Below are positions 9,125 through 18,178 of a stretch of DNA of 64,000 nt, in pieces. The translations under genes and the position numbers were made by a program. Each line of letters begins with the position of its first letter. Positions within the stretch are counted from its first letter, which is position 1. A model generated the notes under the pieces. That model ran no database searches. It had not been told where the DNA came from and saw only the letters and a list, made by a program, of their open reading frames with translations. Where the stretch lies: the NCBI RefSeq assembly GCF_031822435.1, contig NZ_JAVQLW010000001.1, forward strand, positions 2,241,501 through 2,305,500. The letters run 5' to 3'. The DNA is from Paracoccus sp. MBLB3053 (lineage in GTDB: Bacteria > Pseudomonadota > Alphaproteobacteria > Rhodobacterales > Rhodobacteraceae).

Positions 9125-9772
9125 ATGCCCACGATCACAGCATTCGCGGCATCGCCCGACAAAGGTGCAGGATTGGCGCGTGACATGCGCGTTCGGTGGG
9201 TGCTGGAAGAGGCTGGACAGCCCTATGACGTGCGCCTGGTGACGTTCGAAGAGATGAAGCAACCAGAATATCTCGCACTTCATCCTTTTGCGCAGATACC
9301 TGCTTATGAAGATGAAGATGTTTCCCTTTTCGAGTCCGGGGCCATCGTACTTCATGTCGCAGAGCGTCATCATTGCCTTCTACCTGAGGGCGAAGCCGCG
9401 CACGCCAGGGCGATAAGCTGGATGTTTGCTGCGCTGAACACTGTTGAACCGCCAATCGTCGAACGTGACAACGTGAGATTTTTCGAGGCGGATCGAAGCG
9501 GGCAGGCAGATCGGTTTGCCCTGGTGGACGAGCGTATCCGAACGCGGCTTCACCAACTCGCCGCAGCACTTGGAGACGCAGAATGGCTGGTCGGCAATTT
9601 CAGCGCGGCAGATATTCTCATGGTCCATGCGATCCGCAGACTGGAAGGCTCGGGGATACTTGAAGAGTATCAGGTGCTGATGGACTACATCGCACGCGCG
9701 CAAGCAAGACCTGCCTATCAGCGCGCATTCTCGGCCCAATACGAGGTGTTTCAGAACCTGAAATCCCCATGA
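9125..9772 (+). CDS. Glutathione S-transferase family protein
   Basis: A 215-residue protein with an N-terminal thioredoxin-like domain and a C-terminal all-helical domain. Visible features are the strand-helix start with RWVLEEAGQPYDVRLV, the cis-Pro segment HPFAQIPAYEDEDVSLFESGAIVLHVAERH (the GSH-binding ESxAI loop), and the C-terminal N-capping motif NFSAADILMVHAIRRLE. The start at 9125 has GGAG about 8 bases upstream and puts MPTITAFA at the first strand. It is monocistronic as far as can be seen. The substrate is not predictable, and detoxification or thiol redox chemistry are family roles. Confidence 0.9.
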   Translation: MPTITAFAASPDKGAGLARDMRVRWVLEEAGQPYDVRLVTFEEMKQPEYLALHPFAQIPAYEDEDVSLFESGAIVLHVAERHHCLLPEGEAAHARAISWMFAALNTVEPPIVERDNVRFFEADRSGQADRFALVDERIRTRLHQLAAALGDAEWLVGNFSAADILMVHAIRRLEGSGILEEYQVLMDYIARAQARPAYQRAFSAQYEVFQNLKSP

Positions 9773-9992
9773 AAGCGGCCAGGCTTACGGGGCATGTCTT
9801 CGGGCCGTGATGGCGGGGGCATAAGTCCCTGCGGCGCGCGGATGCACGGCGCCGAAGCGGCCGTGGCATATCCAGCCATAGGGACAGCTCGTCGTCGGAC
9901 AGGTGCGTACCGAATGGATGCCGGTCAAGACGGGGCGAGCGCCCAGGGCAGCCCCAGTTTCCGAAAGCGTCAAGGGCAGCAGGTGAGAGGCA

Positions 9993-11183
9993 TCAATCCA
10001 GTGCCGTTGAAGATGGAAGCGGAGGCGCGAGCCTGTGGGGGACGGATTGACCCTGAAGATAGTCGTAGAACCGTCTATAATTGGACGGATATTTTCTGCG
10101 AAATGTCCGGGTCTCGTAGAAGCGCTCGAACAGTTCGCCCATCGAAAATTCCTTCTGGATGAGTTCGAGCGGGACATTCGGCAATCCGAGATGATCGCAG
10201 AATTCCCTGGTTCTGCTGTCATGGACCACCCACAGAGAGGGCAGGCCCGCCTGCATGGCGGTCATGTTCCCATGAAAACGGGTGCCAATGCTGGCATGAA
10301 ATCCTGTTGCCAATTTATCGAACCAAGGCGGCATCGAATAGAATTGTGAGAAGCCCTGTTTTACCCAGGTGTGGAACTCTCCGAAATCGAGTGAACCGGA
10401 GTTGAAGACGTTCTGCAGTCCCTTTGTGGCCAATGACCTCACGTGATCCGGCAATGCCGAAAAAGTCGCAACTTCTTCCGTGCGGGCAAGCGCATATTCG
10501 AAATGCGAAGATTGCCCGATCATCGTCGCGCCATTCGCCATGGCCCAACGCAGCAACGGCAGCTCCTGCGAATGGCGCGTGATATTGATGATCATGCGTC
10601 GCGGATCTGGATGCTCTTCCAGTTCCGGCATCCTGAAATCCGGCCGACAGCTGAGGAAGCATGACTGACACCCGATGACTTCGACATTGTCGATCCCCAG
10701 ATGTCTGCAAAGATCCGCCGTGAACTCTCCTCTCACCGCGATCTTGGACGAGTGGTGCGAAAGTACCGCAAGCAGCCGCCTGGTTTCCTCTGAGACCTCG
10801 GCTGTCGCAACGGCCTGTCCCAGACGCGCCTGCGCACCAAGTCCGAATACAATGACTGGCAGCCCCAGCTTCTCGATTGCGGTGGCCAGACGAGTATGAC
10901 CATCCGCGAAGGTTTGCGCCTGATCGTTGACTTTTATCGTCGTCGCCGCGACGAAGGCAACGTGCGACAGCTTTTCGCGCAATTCATCGACTGGATGGTT
11001 GAGCAAACGATCCACAGACAGGTTCTGATAATCCCCCAGGATCTGCCGTGCGGCAAAGCCGTGAAGATAATTCCCGGTGTTCTCCCGCGAGCCTTCTCGG
11101 CCACGAGAAGAAATTCCGACGAAGCCGACGCGACCCGTTTCCCGAGGCGGGACTTCGCTAAAAGCTAACGAATTCAGACTCAT
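9993..11183 (-). CDS. Polysaccharide pyruvyl transferase family protein
   Basis: A 396-residue protein resembling the family that adds pyruvate ketals to exopolysaccharide sugars using PEP. Supporting segments are NTGNYLHGFAARQILGDY near the N-terminus, VIVFGLGAQARLG, KIAVRGEFTADLCRHLGI followed by VEVIGCQSCFLS, and the C-terminal ATGFHASIGTRFHGNMTAMQAGLPSLWVVHDSRTREFCDHLGLPNVPL, which matches the GxR.HG..AL..G.P family signature. The start at 11183 is supported by GAGGTG 5 bases upstream. No other capsule or exopolysaccharide genes flank it, so it is an orphan, and an acquired or remnant locus is possible. Confidence 0.85.
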   Translation of the reverse strand: MSLNSLAFSEVPPRETGRVGFVGISSRGREGSRENTGNYLHGFAARQILGDYQNLSVDRLLNHPVDELREKLSHVAFVAATTIKVNDQAQTFADGHTRLATAIEKLGLPVIVFGLGAQARLGQAVATAEVSEETRRLLAVLSHHSSKIAVRGEFTADLCRHLGIDNVEVIGCQSCFLSCRPDFRMPELEEHPDPRRMIINITRHSQELPLLRWAMANGATMIGQSSHFEYALARTEEVATFSALPDHVRSLATKGLQNVFNSGSLDFGEFHTWVKQGFSQFYSMPPWFDKLATGFHASIGTRFHGNMTAMQAGLPSLWVVHDSRTREFCDHLGLPNVPLELIQKEFSMGELFERFYETRTFRRKYPSNYRRFYDYLQGQSVPHRLAPPLPSSTALD

Positions 11184-11858
11184 GTTCACCTCATTACCTT
11201 CCGGCGACGATCGTAGAAAGCTTCTTGTTAAATTAACACCTCGCTTTGTCGGCCAATTCGGAATGTCTCTGGGCGGCGCGGCGCTCACTGTGCTTTTCGA
11301 GCTGGCTTTTCCTTCGGTGCGATCTTCGATGATCGAAGCCGACCATTCTCGGCGCCCCGAGAGCCTCAGGTGGTCATCGCGGCCGGCGCAACGGTTTCTC
11401 CCGGATGTCGCGCCAGCCTGCGGATCAGAAGCCTTGCGAACTGCATCGCCGGCTTGTGATGGGCGGTGGCATGACGCTCTCTGCGCAGGGGCAGGGGGAT
11501 TTGGGATTCGTCCAGTTGCGGCGGGTCTGCTCTGGAATTGCCGTTAATGCGGCGCTATGTGGTCGCAAACCCCCGGTTGCTGCGGTCATATGCGGCCAAA
11601 TCCGGCTTTAGTCCGGGAACGGTCAAGTTAACAAGGTCAGCAGGTTGATGGCTCTTCGATCTGATTTACCCCGGGAATATCAGGGGTCCGAGTCCCCAAT
11701 CGCCGAGGATCTCCAGCATGTCGAGAACGGACATGCTGGATATTTCCGGGGTTTCCGCTATGGCGCGACCGGATCGGAAGACTAAATCTTGGGGACGATG
11801 TTTTGTCACCCCTGAGGCTGCACGGCGATATTTCGCCGCCAGAGGGAAAACTCCATTC
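11184..11858. other. Stretch of about 670 bp without a confident gene
   Basis: This holds the upstream region of the pyruvyl transferase gene and the leader of dusA. On the minus strand, 11366 to about 11520 reads as a basic peptide ending RRLARHPGETVAPAAMTT and a stop, closed upstream by another stop. It could be the tail of a decayed gene, but this is weak. A perfect 11-bp inverted repeat lies at 11712-11740. Nothing else is recognised. Confidence 0.4.
11712..11740 (+). promoter_or_regulatory. Perfect 11-bp inverted repeat upstream of dusA
   Basis: Arms TCCAGCATGTC and GACATGCTGGA are separated by the 7-base loop GAGAACG. There is no U-tract after it, so an intrinsic terminator is unlikely. 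It may be an operator or an RNA hairpin in the dusA leader. It also covers the first possible in-frame ATG of dusA (11718), which has GAGGA before it. Confidence 0.4.
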
Positions 11859-12866
11859 TTGGTGGACAGAGACTTGAACCAGAACGTGAACCGAGCCGCG
11901 ATGCTAAGCGTCGCCCCGATGATGGATTGGACTGACCGGAATTGCCGGAGGATCCATCGTGTCCTGTCCAGAAACGCGCTGCTCTACACGGAAATGGTCA
12001 CTGCGCAGGCAGTGATCCATGGCGACCGCGCGCGGCTCCTGGATTATGATGCGAGCGAGCATCCTGTGGCATTGCAACTTGGCGGCTCTGATCCCGGGAT
12101 GCTGGCCGAGGCGACACGTATCGCCGCGGACTGGGGCTATGACGAAATCAACCTGAATGTCGGCTGTCCCAGCGACCGGGTCCAATCGGGCTGTTTCGGT
12201 GCGGTCCTGATGACCATGCCGCAGCTCGTGGCAGATTGCGTTCAGGCCATGGCGAAGGTCAGCCCCGTCGAGGTTACCGTCAAGTGCCGGATCGGCGTCG
12301 ATGACCAGACGCCCGAGGAAGTCTTGCCATCATTTCTCGCGCTGATGCGTGAAAGCGGCGTGCGCCGGATCGCGGTTCACGCCCGCAAGGCGTGGCTCCA
12401 GGGCCTGTCACCGCGGGAAAACCGGGAGATCCCACCGCTGGACTATCCGCTCGTCCATCGCATGAAAGCCGAATTCTCCGACCTGTACCTTTCGATCAAT
12501 GGCGGCATCGCGACGATGGACGAAGTGCGGGGGCATCTCGAACTCATGGATGGGGCGATGGTCGGCCGGGCGGCATATCATCAGCCCTGGGATATCCTTG
12601 GCGAAGCCGACCGCCTTTGGGGCGAGGAACCGAACTTCGCCGATCCGCTTGCCGCAGCCGCGGCGATCCGCCCGCTGATCGACGAGCATGTCGCCAATGG
12701 GGGGCGGCTGCACCAGTTCAGCCGACATATCCTGGGCCTGTTCCACGGCCGCCCCGGCGCGAGGGGATGGCGCAGGGTGCTGTCGGAGGGGGCGGCGCGT
12801 GCGAAGGATCGCGCCGGGGCCATGGCGATCTATGACGCGGCGCTTGCAGAGGTGTCGGGCGCATAG
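11859..12866 (+). CDS. dusA: tRNA-dihydrouridine(20/20a) synthase DusA
   Basis: FMN enzyme that reduces uridine to dihydrouridine in the D-loop of tRNAs. The diagnostic segments are LSVAPMMDWTDRNCRRIHR, LLYTEMVTAQAVIHGDRARLL, the catalytic-cysteine motif NLNVGCPSDRVQSG, VTVKCRIGVDDQ, AVHARKAWLQGLSPRENR and DGAMVGRAAYHQPW. The start is uncertain. The frame is open back to an ATG at 11718, but conserved sequence begins near codon 60. I chose the TTG at 11859, which has AGAGGG upstream and gives 335 residues. The ATG at 11901 (321 residues) is also possible. The 3' end overlaps the convergent kinase gene by 37 bp. Confidence 0.9.
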   Translation: MVDRDLNQNVNRAAMLSVAPMMDWTDRNCRRIHRVLSRNALLYTEMVTAQAVIHGDRARLLDYDASEHPVALQLGGSDPGMLAEATRIAADWGYDEINLNVGCPSDRVQSGCFGAVLMTMPQLVADCVQAMAKVSPVEVTVKCRIGVDDQTPEEVLPSFLALMRESGVRRIAVHARKAWLQGLSPRENREIPPLDYPLVHRMKAEFSDLYLSINGGIATMDEVRGHLELMDGAMVGRAAYHQPWDILGEADRLWGEEPNFADPLAAAAAIRPLIDEHVANGGRLHQFSRHILGLFHGRPGARGWRRVLSEGAARAKDRAGAMAIYDAALAEVSGA

Positions 12867-13771
12867 GCCCAGCCCTGCATGGCGCGAGACAGGAGCCTGC
12901 GCCGATCGGGCTGTCGATCACAATCGAGGTAATAGCCAAGCATGATCTCTCCGATCATGAAGCGCAGGAGCGGGCGCTGATCCGGCGCCAGCAGATCGCA
13001 ACTCTCGCAGAGTGCGCGGTGATCCTCGGCCGCTATGCCGTCGATTGTGTCACCGGCAGGATGGTCGCGTCGGCTTTCCAGCCAGACCAGCATGCGCGCC
13101 ATGTCGCGGACCAGTGCGATTTCGCCCATTTCCTGCATGTCGATGCCCGTCAGGCGGCCGTCACGAGGATCGTAAAAAACGTTGTCGGGCGTCAGATCGC
13201 CGTGCAACCGGGCCCTGACGACCCTCGCGCGGCGCAAAGCCGCACCTTCCTGCTGCATCTGGGCAAGGTGTCGCTGCACAAGTTCGCCATCGATCCACGC
13301 ATGGCCCGCGGCGGAGACCCGGCTATCCAGGCCCTTGATCCAGTAGCCGGGGCCGAAGCGACCCTCGCTTAGGTCAGCGCGCGCAAGTGCCTGCAGCCAT
13401 TCGCCCACGCGGGCGATCAGACGCGCCCTGTTTGCGGGATCGCTTTCGGAAAGGAAGCGGCTTAGCGGTTGGCCAGTGGCCGGATGCGTCACCAGAACCC
13501 CGGCACGGGGAATCGCCAGCAAGACCTCGGCCACCGCGTTGCGGTCCTGTCCCAGAACACGCGCCACCTCGGTCAGTCGCGCCACAGTCGTTTCGACGGC
13601 GGCTTCGGGGTTTCCGCTGCGGAACTGCTTGAGAAAGGCCCGTTCGCCATTCAGCCGGATCTCGTAGACCCGACGTTGCGGCAGGTCGCGCAGGCAGGCC
13701 ATGACGCGGGCGTCCTCGAGTTCCGGCAATTCGGCAAGCTCCGGCGGCAGGACGGTTCTTTTCCGGATCAA
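12830..13771 (-). CDS. Aminoglycoside phosphotransferase/choline-kinase-fold protein
   Basis: A 313-residue protein with the APH-type kinase core: a lysine-bearing strand near the N-terminus (RAFLKQFRSG), the catalytic loop HGDLTPDNVFYD (Brenner motif), and the metal-binding GIDMQEMG in the DFG-equivalent position. The natural substrate is not known, and antibiotic resistance should not be assumed. The start is assigned to a TTG at 13771 that overlaps the mazG stop (TTGA), implying translational coupling with mazG. The only ribosome-binding sequence is purine-rich (GGAAAAAG). It overlaps the convergent dusA 3' end. Confidence 0.78.
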   Translation of the reverse strand: MIRKRTVLPPELAELPELEDARVMACLRDLPQRRVYEIRLNGERAFLKQFRSGNPEAAVETTVARLTEVARVLGQDRNAVAEVLLAIPRAGVLVTHPATGQPLSRFLSESDPANRARLIARVGEWLQALARADLSEGRFGPGYWIKGLDSRVSAAGHAWIDGELVQRHLAQMQQEGAALRRARVVRARLHGDLTPDNVFYDPRDGRLTGIDMQEMGEIALVRDMARMLVWLESRRDHPAGDTIDGIAAEDHRALCESCDLLAPDQRPLLRFMIGEIMLGYYLDCDRQPDRRRLLSRAMQGWAYAPDTSASAAS

Positions 13772-14607
13772 GCTTTTTCCGCGGCCTTGGCACGGTTCCA
13801 AAGCTCGTCCATTTCTGCAAGATCGCTGTCCTCGGGGCGACGTCCATCTGCTGCAAGCGCCGCTTCGATCGAACGGAACCGACGGGTGAATTTCGCATTG
13901 GCAAGCCGCAGCGCCTCTTCCGGGTCGATATCGAGATGACGCGCGAGATTGGCCATCACGAACATCAGATCACCGAATTCCTCCCTGAGATGGTCGCGAT
14001 CGCTGCTGTCACGTGCCTCGACCAGTTCCGCGGCCTCCTCCTGGATCTTGACGAGCACATCCTCGGGGCCCGGCCAGTCGAAACCTACGCGGGCGGCGCG
14101 GTTCTGCAGCTTGAGCGCGCGGGTCAAGGCGGGCAGGCCAAGGGCCACGCCGTCCAGCACGCCCCGCTCGGCCTTGGCTGCGCGTTCCCTTGCCTTGATT
14201 GTCTCCCAATCCTTGATCTGCTGGGCGGCGGACTTGTCGCGCGATTCGTCGCCGAAGATATGCGGATGGCGATCGATCATCTTTTCCGAGATCTTCGCAA
14301 CGACATCGGCAAAACCGAACATCCCGGCTTCTTCGGCCATCTGGGCGTGAAAAACGACCTGAAGCAGCAAGTCGCCCAGTTCGCCCGGCAATTCGTCCCA
14401 GGCTTCCCTTGCGATCGCGTCCGCAACCTCATGTGCCTCTTCGATGGTGTAGGGGGCAATGGATCCGAAATTCTGTTCGATGTCCCAAGGGCAGCCGGAT
14501 TGGGGATCGCGCAGGGCCGCCATGATCGCCAGAAGACGGGAAATACCCGTCTCGTCCGCGGTCAGTGCTGGTTCCGCCAGCAATGGATGAACTGCATTCT
14601 CGGCCAT
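13768..14607 (-). CDS. mazG: Nucleoside triphosphate pyrophosphohydrolase MazG
   Basis: A 279-residue two-domain MazG that hydrolyses (d)NTPs to the monophosphate and pyrophosphate, a housekeeping or stress function. The first domain has GCPWDIEQNFGSIAPYTIEEAHEVADAI and DELPGELGDLLLQVVFHAQMA (the EExxE/ExxD metal site). The second repeats it as KIQEEAAELVEA and LREEFGDLMFVMANLARHL. The start at 14607 is preceded by GGAAAGGG. It is divergent from yajC, with about 200 bp between the starts. Confidence 0.95.
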   Translation of the reverse strand: MAENAVHPLLAEPALTADETGISRLLAIMAALRDPQSGCPWDIEQNFGSIAPYTIEEAHEVADAIAREAWDELPGELGDLLLQVVFHAQMAEEAGMFGFADVVAKISEKMIDRHPHIFGDESRDKSAAQQIKDWETIKARERAAKAERGVLDGVALGLPALTRALKLQNRAARVGFDWPGPEDVLVKIQEEAAELVEARDSSDRDHLREEFGDLMFVMANLARHLDIDPEEALRLANAKFTRRFRSIEAALAADGRRPEDSDLAEMDELWNRAKAAEKA

Positions 14608-14810
14608 GAACTGCCCTTTCCGCCTGGCTCCCTTCCGTTCGAACTGCCACAGGCTTGGCCTGCTGTCCACGCCGGGCTGCCGTTTGCGGCGTCACAACTT
14701 GGCGCAGTCGTTATCCCACGCTTTCTTGCCATCCTTCGGGCACGCGGATACGGTGCGCGCCAATTCCGCCGGGGGACCTCCCGGAGAACGCCTGAAGAAG
14801 GGATCAACCC

Positions 14811-15143
14811 ATGTTCGTGACCCCCGCCTACGCCCAAGCCGCCGGTGCCCCCTCTGGAGTATCCAGCATTGCGTCTTTCCTGCCGCTGATCCTGATCTTC
14901 GTGATCATGTATTTCCTGATGATCCGTCCGCAGCAGAAGCGCATGAAAGAACACCGCGCCATGGTCGAAGCCGTGAAGAAAGGCGATGAAGTCATTACCC
15001 AGGGCGGCCTTATCGGCAAGGTGACAGCCGTTCGCGAGAACGAACTGGAAGTTGAAATCGCGCCCGGCGTCAAATCGCGCGTCGTTCGCTCGACGATCAC
15101 CGGCGTTGTCAGCAAGACCACCCCGGTCGCGGCCAACAGCTGA
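14811..15143 (+). CDS. yajC: Preprotein translocase subunit YajC
   Basis: A 110-residue accessory subunit of SecDF in the inner membrane. It has a single membrane segment (about residues 20-40, LPLILIFVIMYFLMI), then the family motif RPQQKRMKEHRAMVEAVKKGDEVITQGGLIGKV. It is the first gene of a long co-directional block, with secD starting 15 bp after its stop. Confidence 0.96.
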   Translation: MFVTPAYAQAAGAPSGVSSIASFLPLILIFVIMYFLMIRPQQKRMKEHRAMVEAVKKGDEVITQGGLIGKVTAVRENELEVEIAPGVKSRVVRSTITGVVSKTTPVAANS

Positions 15144-15158
15144 GACGCCTGACCAGCC

Positions 15159-16823
15159 ATGCTGCACATCCCCGCCTGGAAACGCGTGCTGATCCTGGGG
15201 CTGATCGCCCTGGGTCTGCTCTATGCGATGCCGAACCTGTTCTACAACCGGGTCGAATCGCATAACGACGCCATCGTCAACATGGAACGCTCCGGCGTCG
15301 AGACGCCCGAGGATCTGGCCGCTCGCGCCGGATGGCCCGACTGGCTGCCATCCGGCCTGGTCAACCTTGGCCTTGACCTTCGCGGAGGCGCCCATCTGCT
15401 TGGCGAAGTCCACGTGACGGATGTCTACAAGGCACGGATGGACAGTCTTTGGCCGACTCTGCGTGACGCCCTCGCGGCCGAACGTGGCACAATCGGGGCC
15501 ATCCGGCGGGTCACCGGCCCCGAGGATCAACTGACCATCGAGATCGGAAATCCGGACCAACTGGCCCGCGCGGTCGAAATCGCGCGTGGCCTTGCAACCC
15601 CCGTTGCCTCGATTAGCGGCGCCGGTCAGACCGATCTCGACATCAAAGGCAGCGGCAATCGTCTGACGGTCCAGCTTTCCGATGCGGAAAAAGCGGCGAC
15701 CGATGATCGCACGGTCCAGCAGAGCCTCGAGATCATCCGCCGCCGTATCGACGAAGTCGGAACCCGCGAGCCGACCATCATGCGTCAGGGCACGGACCGG
15801 ATCCTGATCCAGGTGCCGGGGATCGGCTCGGCCGAAGAACTGAAGCAGCTGATCGGCACGACCGCGAAACTGACCTTCAACCCGGTTGTCGGCCGGGGCG
15901 TCGACGCCAATGCGCGGGTCGGCGTGGGACAGGTGGTTCTGCCTTCGATGGACGAGCCAGGCGTCTATTACACGCTCGAGGAAAGCCCAGTCGTCAGTGG
16001 CGAGGATCTGACGGATGCCCGTCCGAGTTTCGACCAGAACGGCCAGCCTGCCGTGGACTTCCGCTTTGGCCCGGCCGGGGCGAAACGTTTCGGCGCCTAT
16101 ACCTCGTCGAATATCGGTCAGCCCTTCGCGATCGTCCTGGATAACCAGGTGATCTCGGCGCCGGTCATCCGGCAGGCGATCACAACGGGTTCAGGCCAGA
16201 TTTCCGGCGCGATGGATGTCGAGGGCTCGACCCGCCTTGCTGTCTTGCTGCGTGCCGGCGCGTTGCCGGCGCAGATGACCTTCCTTGAGGAACGGACGAT
16301 CGGCCCCGAGCTTGGCCAGGATTCGATCGATGCAGGCCGCCTGTCTTCGGTCATCGCGACAGTCGCCGTGGTCGCCTACATGATCGCAAGCTACGGGCTC
16401 TTCGGCGTTTTCGCTGCATTCGCGGTGATCATCAACGTCATCCTGATCCTGTCCGTCATGTCGATGATCGGCGCCACCCTGACATTGCCGGGCATTGCTG
16501 GTATCGTGCTGACTGTCGGCACGGCAGTCGATGCGAACGTCATCATCTTCGAGCGCATCCGTGAGGAGCTTCGTCGCGGCAAGCGTGTGGTCAAGGCAAT
16601 CGACGATGGCTTCAGCGAAGCGATGAGTGCGATCATCGACGCGAACGTCACCACCTTCATCGCCGCCATGGTCATGTTCTTCCTTGGCTCGGGCCCGGTG
16701 AAAGGCTTCGCCGTCACACTGACGATCGGTCTGGTCACCTCGGTCTTCACGGCCATCTTCCTGACGCGCCTGCTGATCGTGCTCTGGATCGATTGGCGCA
16801 AACCCAAAGAACTGGTTCTGTAA
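15159..16823 (+). CDS. secD: Protein translocase subunit SecD
   Basis: Inner-membrane component of the SecDF-YajC complex, which uses the proton gradient to pull secreted proteins through SecYEG. It has an N-terminal membrane helix, the GLDLRGGAHLLGEV motif (about residues 70-83), the large periplasmic domain with RRRIDEVGTREPTI, and five C-terminal helices including GTAVDANVIIFERIREELRRGK. Its 554 residues are normal for alphaproteobacteria. It is followed 12 bp later by secF. Confidence 0.97.
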   Translation: MLHIPAWKRVLILGLIALGLLYAMPNLFYNRVESHNDAIVNMERSGVETPEDLAARAGWPDWLPSGLVNLGLDLRGGAHLLGEVHVTDVYKARMDSLWPTLRDALAAERGTIGAIRRVTGPEDQLTIEIGNPDQLARAVEIARGLATPVASISGAGQTDLDIKGSGNRLTVQLSDAEKAATDDRTVQQSLEIIRRRIDEVGTREPTIMRQGTDRILIQVPGIGSAEELKQLIGTTAKLTFNPVVGRGVDANARVGVGQVVLPSMDEPGVYYTLEESPVVSGEDLTDARPSFDQNGQPAVDFRFGPAGAKRFGAYTSSNIGQPFAIVLDNQVISAPVIRQAITTGSGQISGAMDVEGSTRLAVLLRAGALPAQMTFLEERTIGPELGQDSIDAGRLSSVIATVAVVAYMIASYGLFGVFAAFAVIINVILILSVMSMIGATLTLPGIAGIVLTVGTAVDANVIIFERIREELRRGKRVVKAIDDGFSEAMSAIIDANVTTFIAAMVMFFLGSGPVKGFAVTLTIGLVTSVFTAIFLTRLLIVLWIDWRKPKELVL

Positions 16824-16835
16824 AGGGGCGGGCAC

Positions 16836-17822
16836 ATGGCATTTCGTCTGAAACTGGTCCCCGATGAGACCAAGATCAATTTCTTCCAGTGGCAATGGCT
16901 GACCTTCGGGGTTTCAGCCGTTGCAATGCTGGGTTCGATCATCCTCATCTTCACGATGGGGCTGAACTTCGGCATCGACTTCAAGGGCGGGACCACGATC
17001 CGCACCGAAAGCCCGACTTCCTTCGAGGTCGGTGAATACCGGCAGGCTCTTGACGGGCTCGATCTGGGCGATGTCTCGATCACCGAGGTCTTCGATCCCA
17101 CCTTCGGGGAATCGAAACATGTCGCGATGATCCGGATCGGCACCACGGACGAGACTGGATCGGTCACGCCCGAGGAACTGAACAAGGTCGAAGCGGCGCT
17201 GAAGACGGTCGATCCGCAGGTCAGCTTCGCGGCGGTGGAATCCGTTGGCCCGAAAGTGTCGGGCGAGCTGATCAAGACCGCGTTCTATGCGGTTGGCGCG
17301 GCGACGATCGCGATCATGTTCTACATCTGGCTGCGCTTCGAATGGCAATTCGCCATCGGTGCAGTTGTGTCGATATTTCACGATGTCCTTCTGACGGTCG
17401 GGATATTCTCGCTGTTCCAGCTCAAATTCGACCTCACGACGATCGCCGCGCTTCTCACGACGCTGGGCTATTCGGTCAACGACACGGTGGTGGTCTTCGA
17501 CCGCCTGCGCGAGAACCTGATCAAGTTCAAGAACATGGCGCTGGTCGACGTGATGAACCTCACGGTGAACGAGACCCTGTCGCGGACCGTGATGACGGCC
17601 CTGACGACGGCTCTTGCCCTGTCGGCACTATATGTCTTCGGTGGCGACGTGATCCGCGGTTTCGTCTTCGCGATGCTCTGGGGCGTGTTCGTCGGTGCCT
17701 ATTCGACGGTCTATGTCGCAAAGAACATCGTGCTTTGGCTTGGTGTGAAGCGTGACTGGTCGAAGCCCGATCCGAAAGAGGTCAAGGACGAGATCCCCGC
17801 AGCCTTCCGGGACGCGCCCTGA
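16836..17822 (+). CDS. secF: Protein translocase subunit SecF
   Basis: A 328-residue partner of SecD. The N-terminal helix is followed by GLNFGIDFKGGTTIRTE, a short periplasmic domain, and the conserved membrane block LGYSVNDTVVVFDRLRENL near the C-terminal half. The stop overlaps the next start (TGATG), so the Mth938-domain gene is probably translationally coupled. Confidence 0.97.
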   Translation: MAFRLKLVPDETKINFFQWQWLTFGVSAVAMLGSIILIFTMGLNFGIDFKGGTTIRTESPTSFEVGEYRQALDGLDLGDVSITEVFDPTFGESKHVAMIRIGTTDETGSVTPEELNKVEAALKTVDPQVSFAAVESVGPKVSGELIKTAFYAVGAATIAIMFYIWLRFEWQFAIGAVVSIFHDVLLTVGIFSLFQLKFDLTTIAALLTTLGYSVNDTVVVFDRLRENLIKFKNMALVDVMNLTVNETLSRTVMTALTTALALSALYVFGGDVIRGFVFAMLWGVFVGAYSTVYVAKNIVLWLGVKRDWSKPDPKEVKDEIPAAFRDAP

Positions 17823-18178
17823 TGTCGGTCATGACGCCAACCGAGTTCCTGGGCGCCGTTCCGATTGACGGCTACGGCCCCGGATTCTTCCGCGTCGGCG
17901 GCAAGGTCCATCATGGTGCAATCATCGTTACCGCCGACGGGGTCATCCCCTGGGGCGGGATCGAGGATCCGCAGCCCTTGCTTGCACTCGCCGGATCGGT
18001 CGACGTGTTGTTCGTCGGGATGGGGGCCGATGTCGCCTTCCCGCCGCGCGATCTGACCGACGCGCTTGAACAGGCGGGCATCATGCCCGAGCCGATGAGC
18101 TCGCCTTCTGCCGCGCGCAGCTACAATGTCACACTCTCCGAGGGGCGGCGAGTCGGCTGCGCCCTGCTTCCCCTATGA
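17822..18178 (+). CDS. Mth938/DUF498-domain protein
   Basis: A 118-residue protein of the Mth938-like (NDUFAF3/DUF498) family. The typical pattern is visible: [40 protein letters not shown] and [37 protein letters not shown]. The mitochondrial relative is a complex I assembly factor, while the bacterial role is not established. It is embedded between secF (1-base overlap) and ccmA (4-base overlap), a position I regard as typical of this bacterial group. Confidence 0.88.
   Translation: MSVMTPTEFLGAVPIDGYGPGFFRVGGKVHHGAIIVTADGVIPWGGIEDPQPLLALAGSVDVLFVGMGADVAFPPRDLTDALEQAGIMPEPMSSPSAARSYNVTLSEGRRVGCALLPL

Noticed and set aside
12830..13771. An aminoglycoside-resistance gene
   Set aside because: The APH fold is clear, but the gene is coupled to mazG in a core-genome setting and resembles uncharacterised kinases. 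Resistance cannot be claimed.
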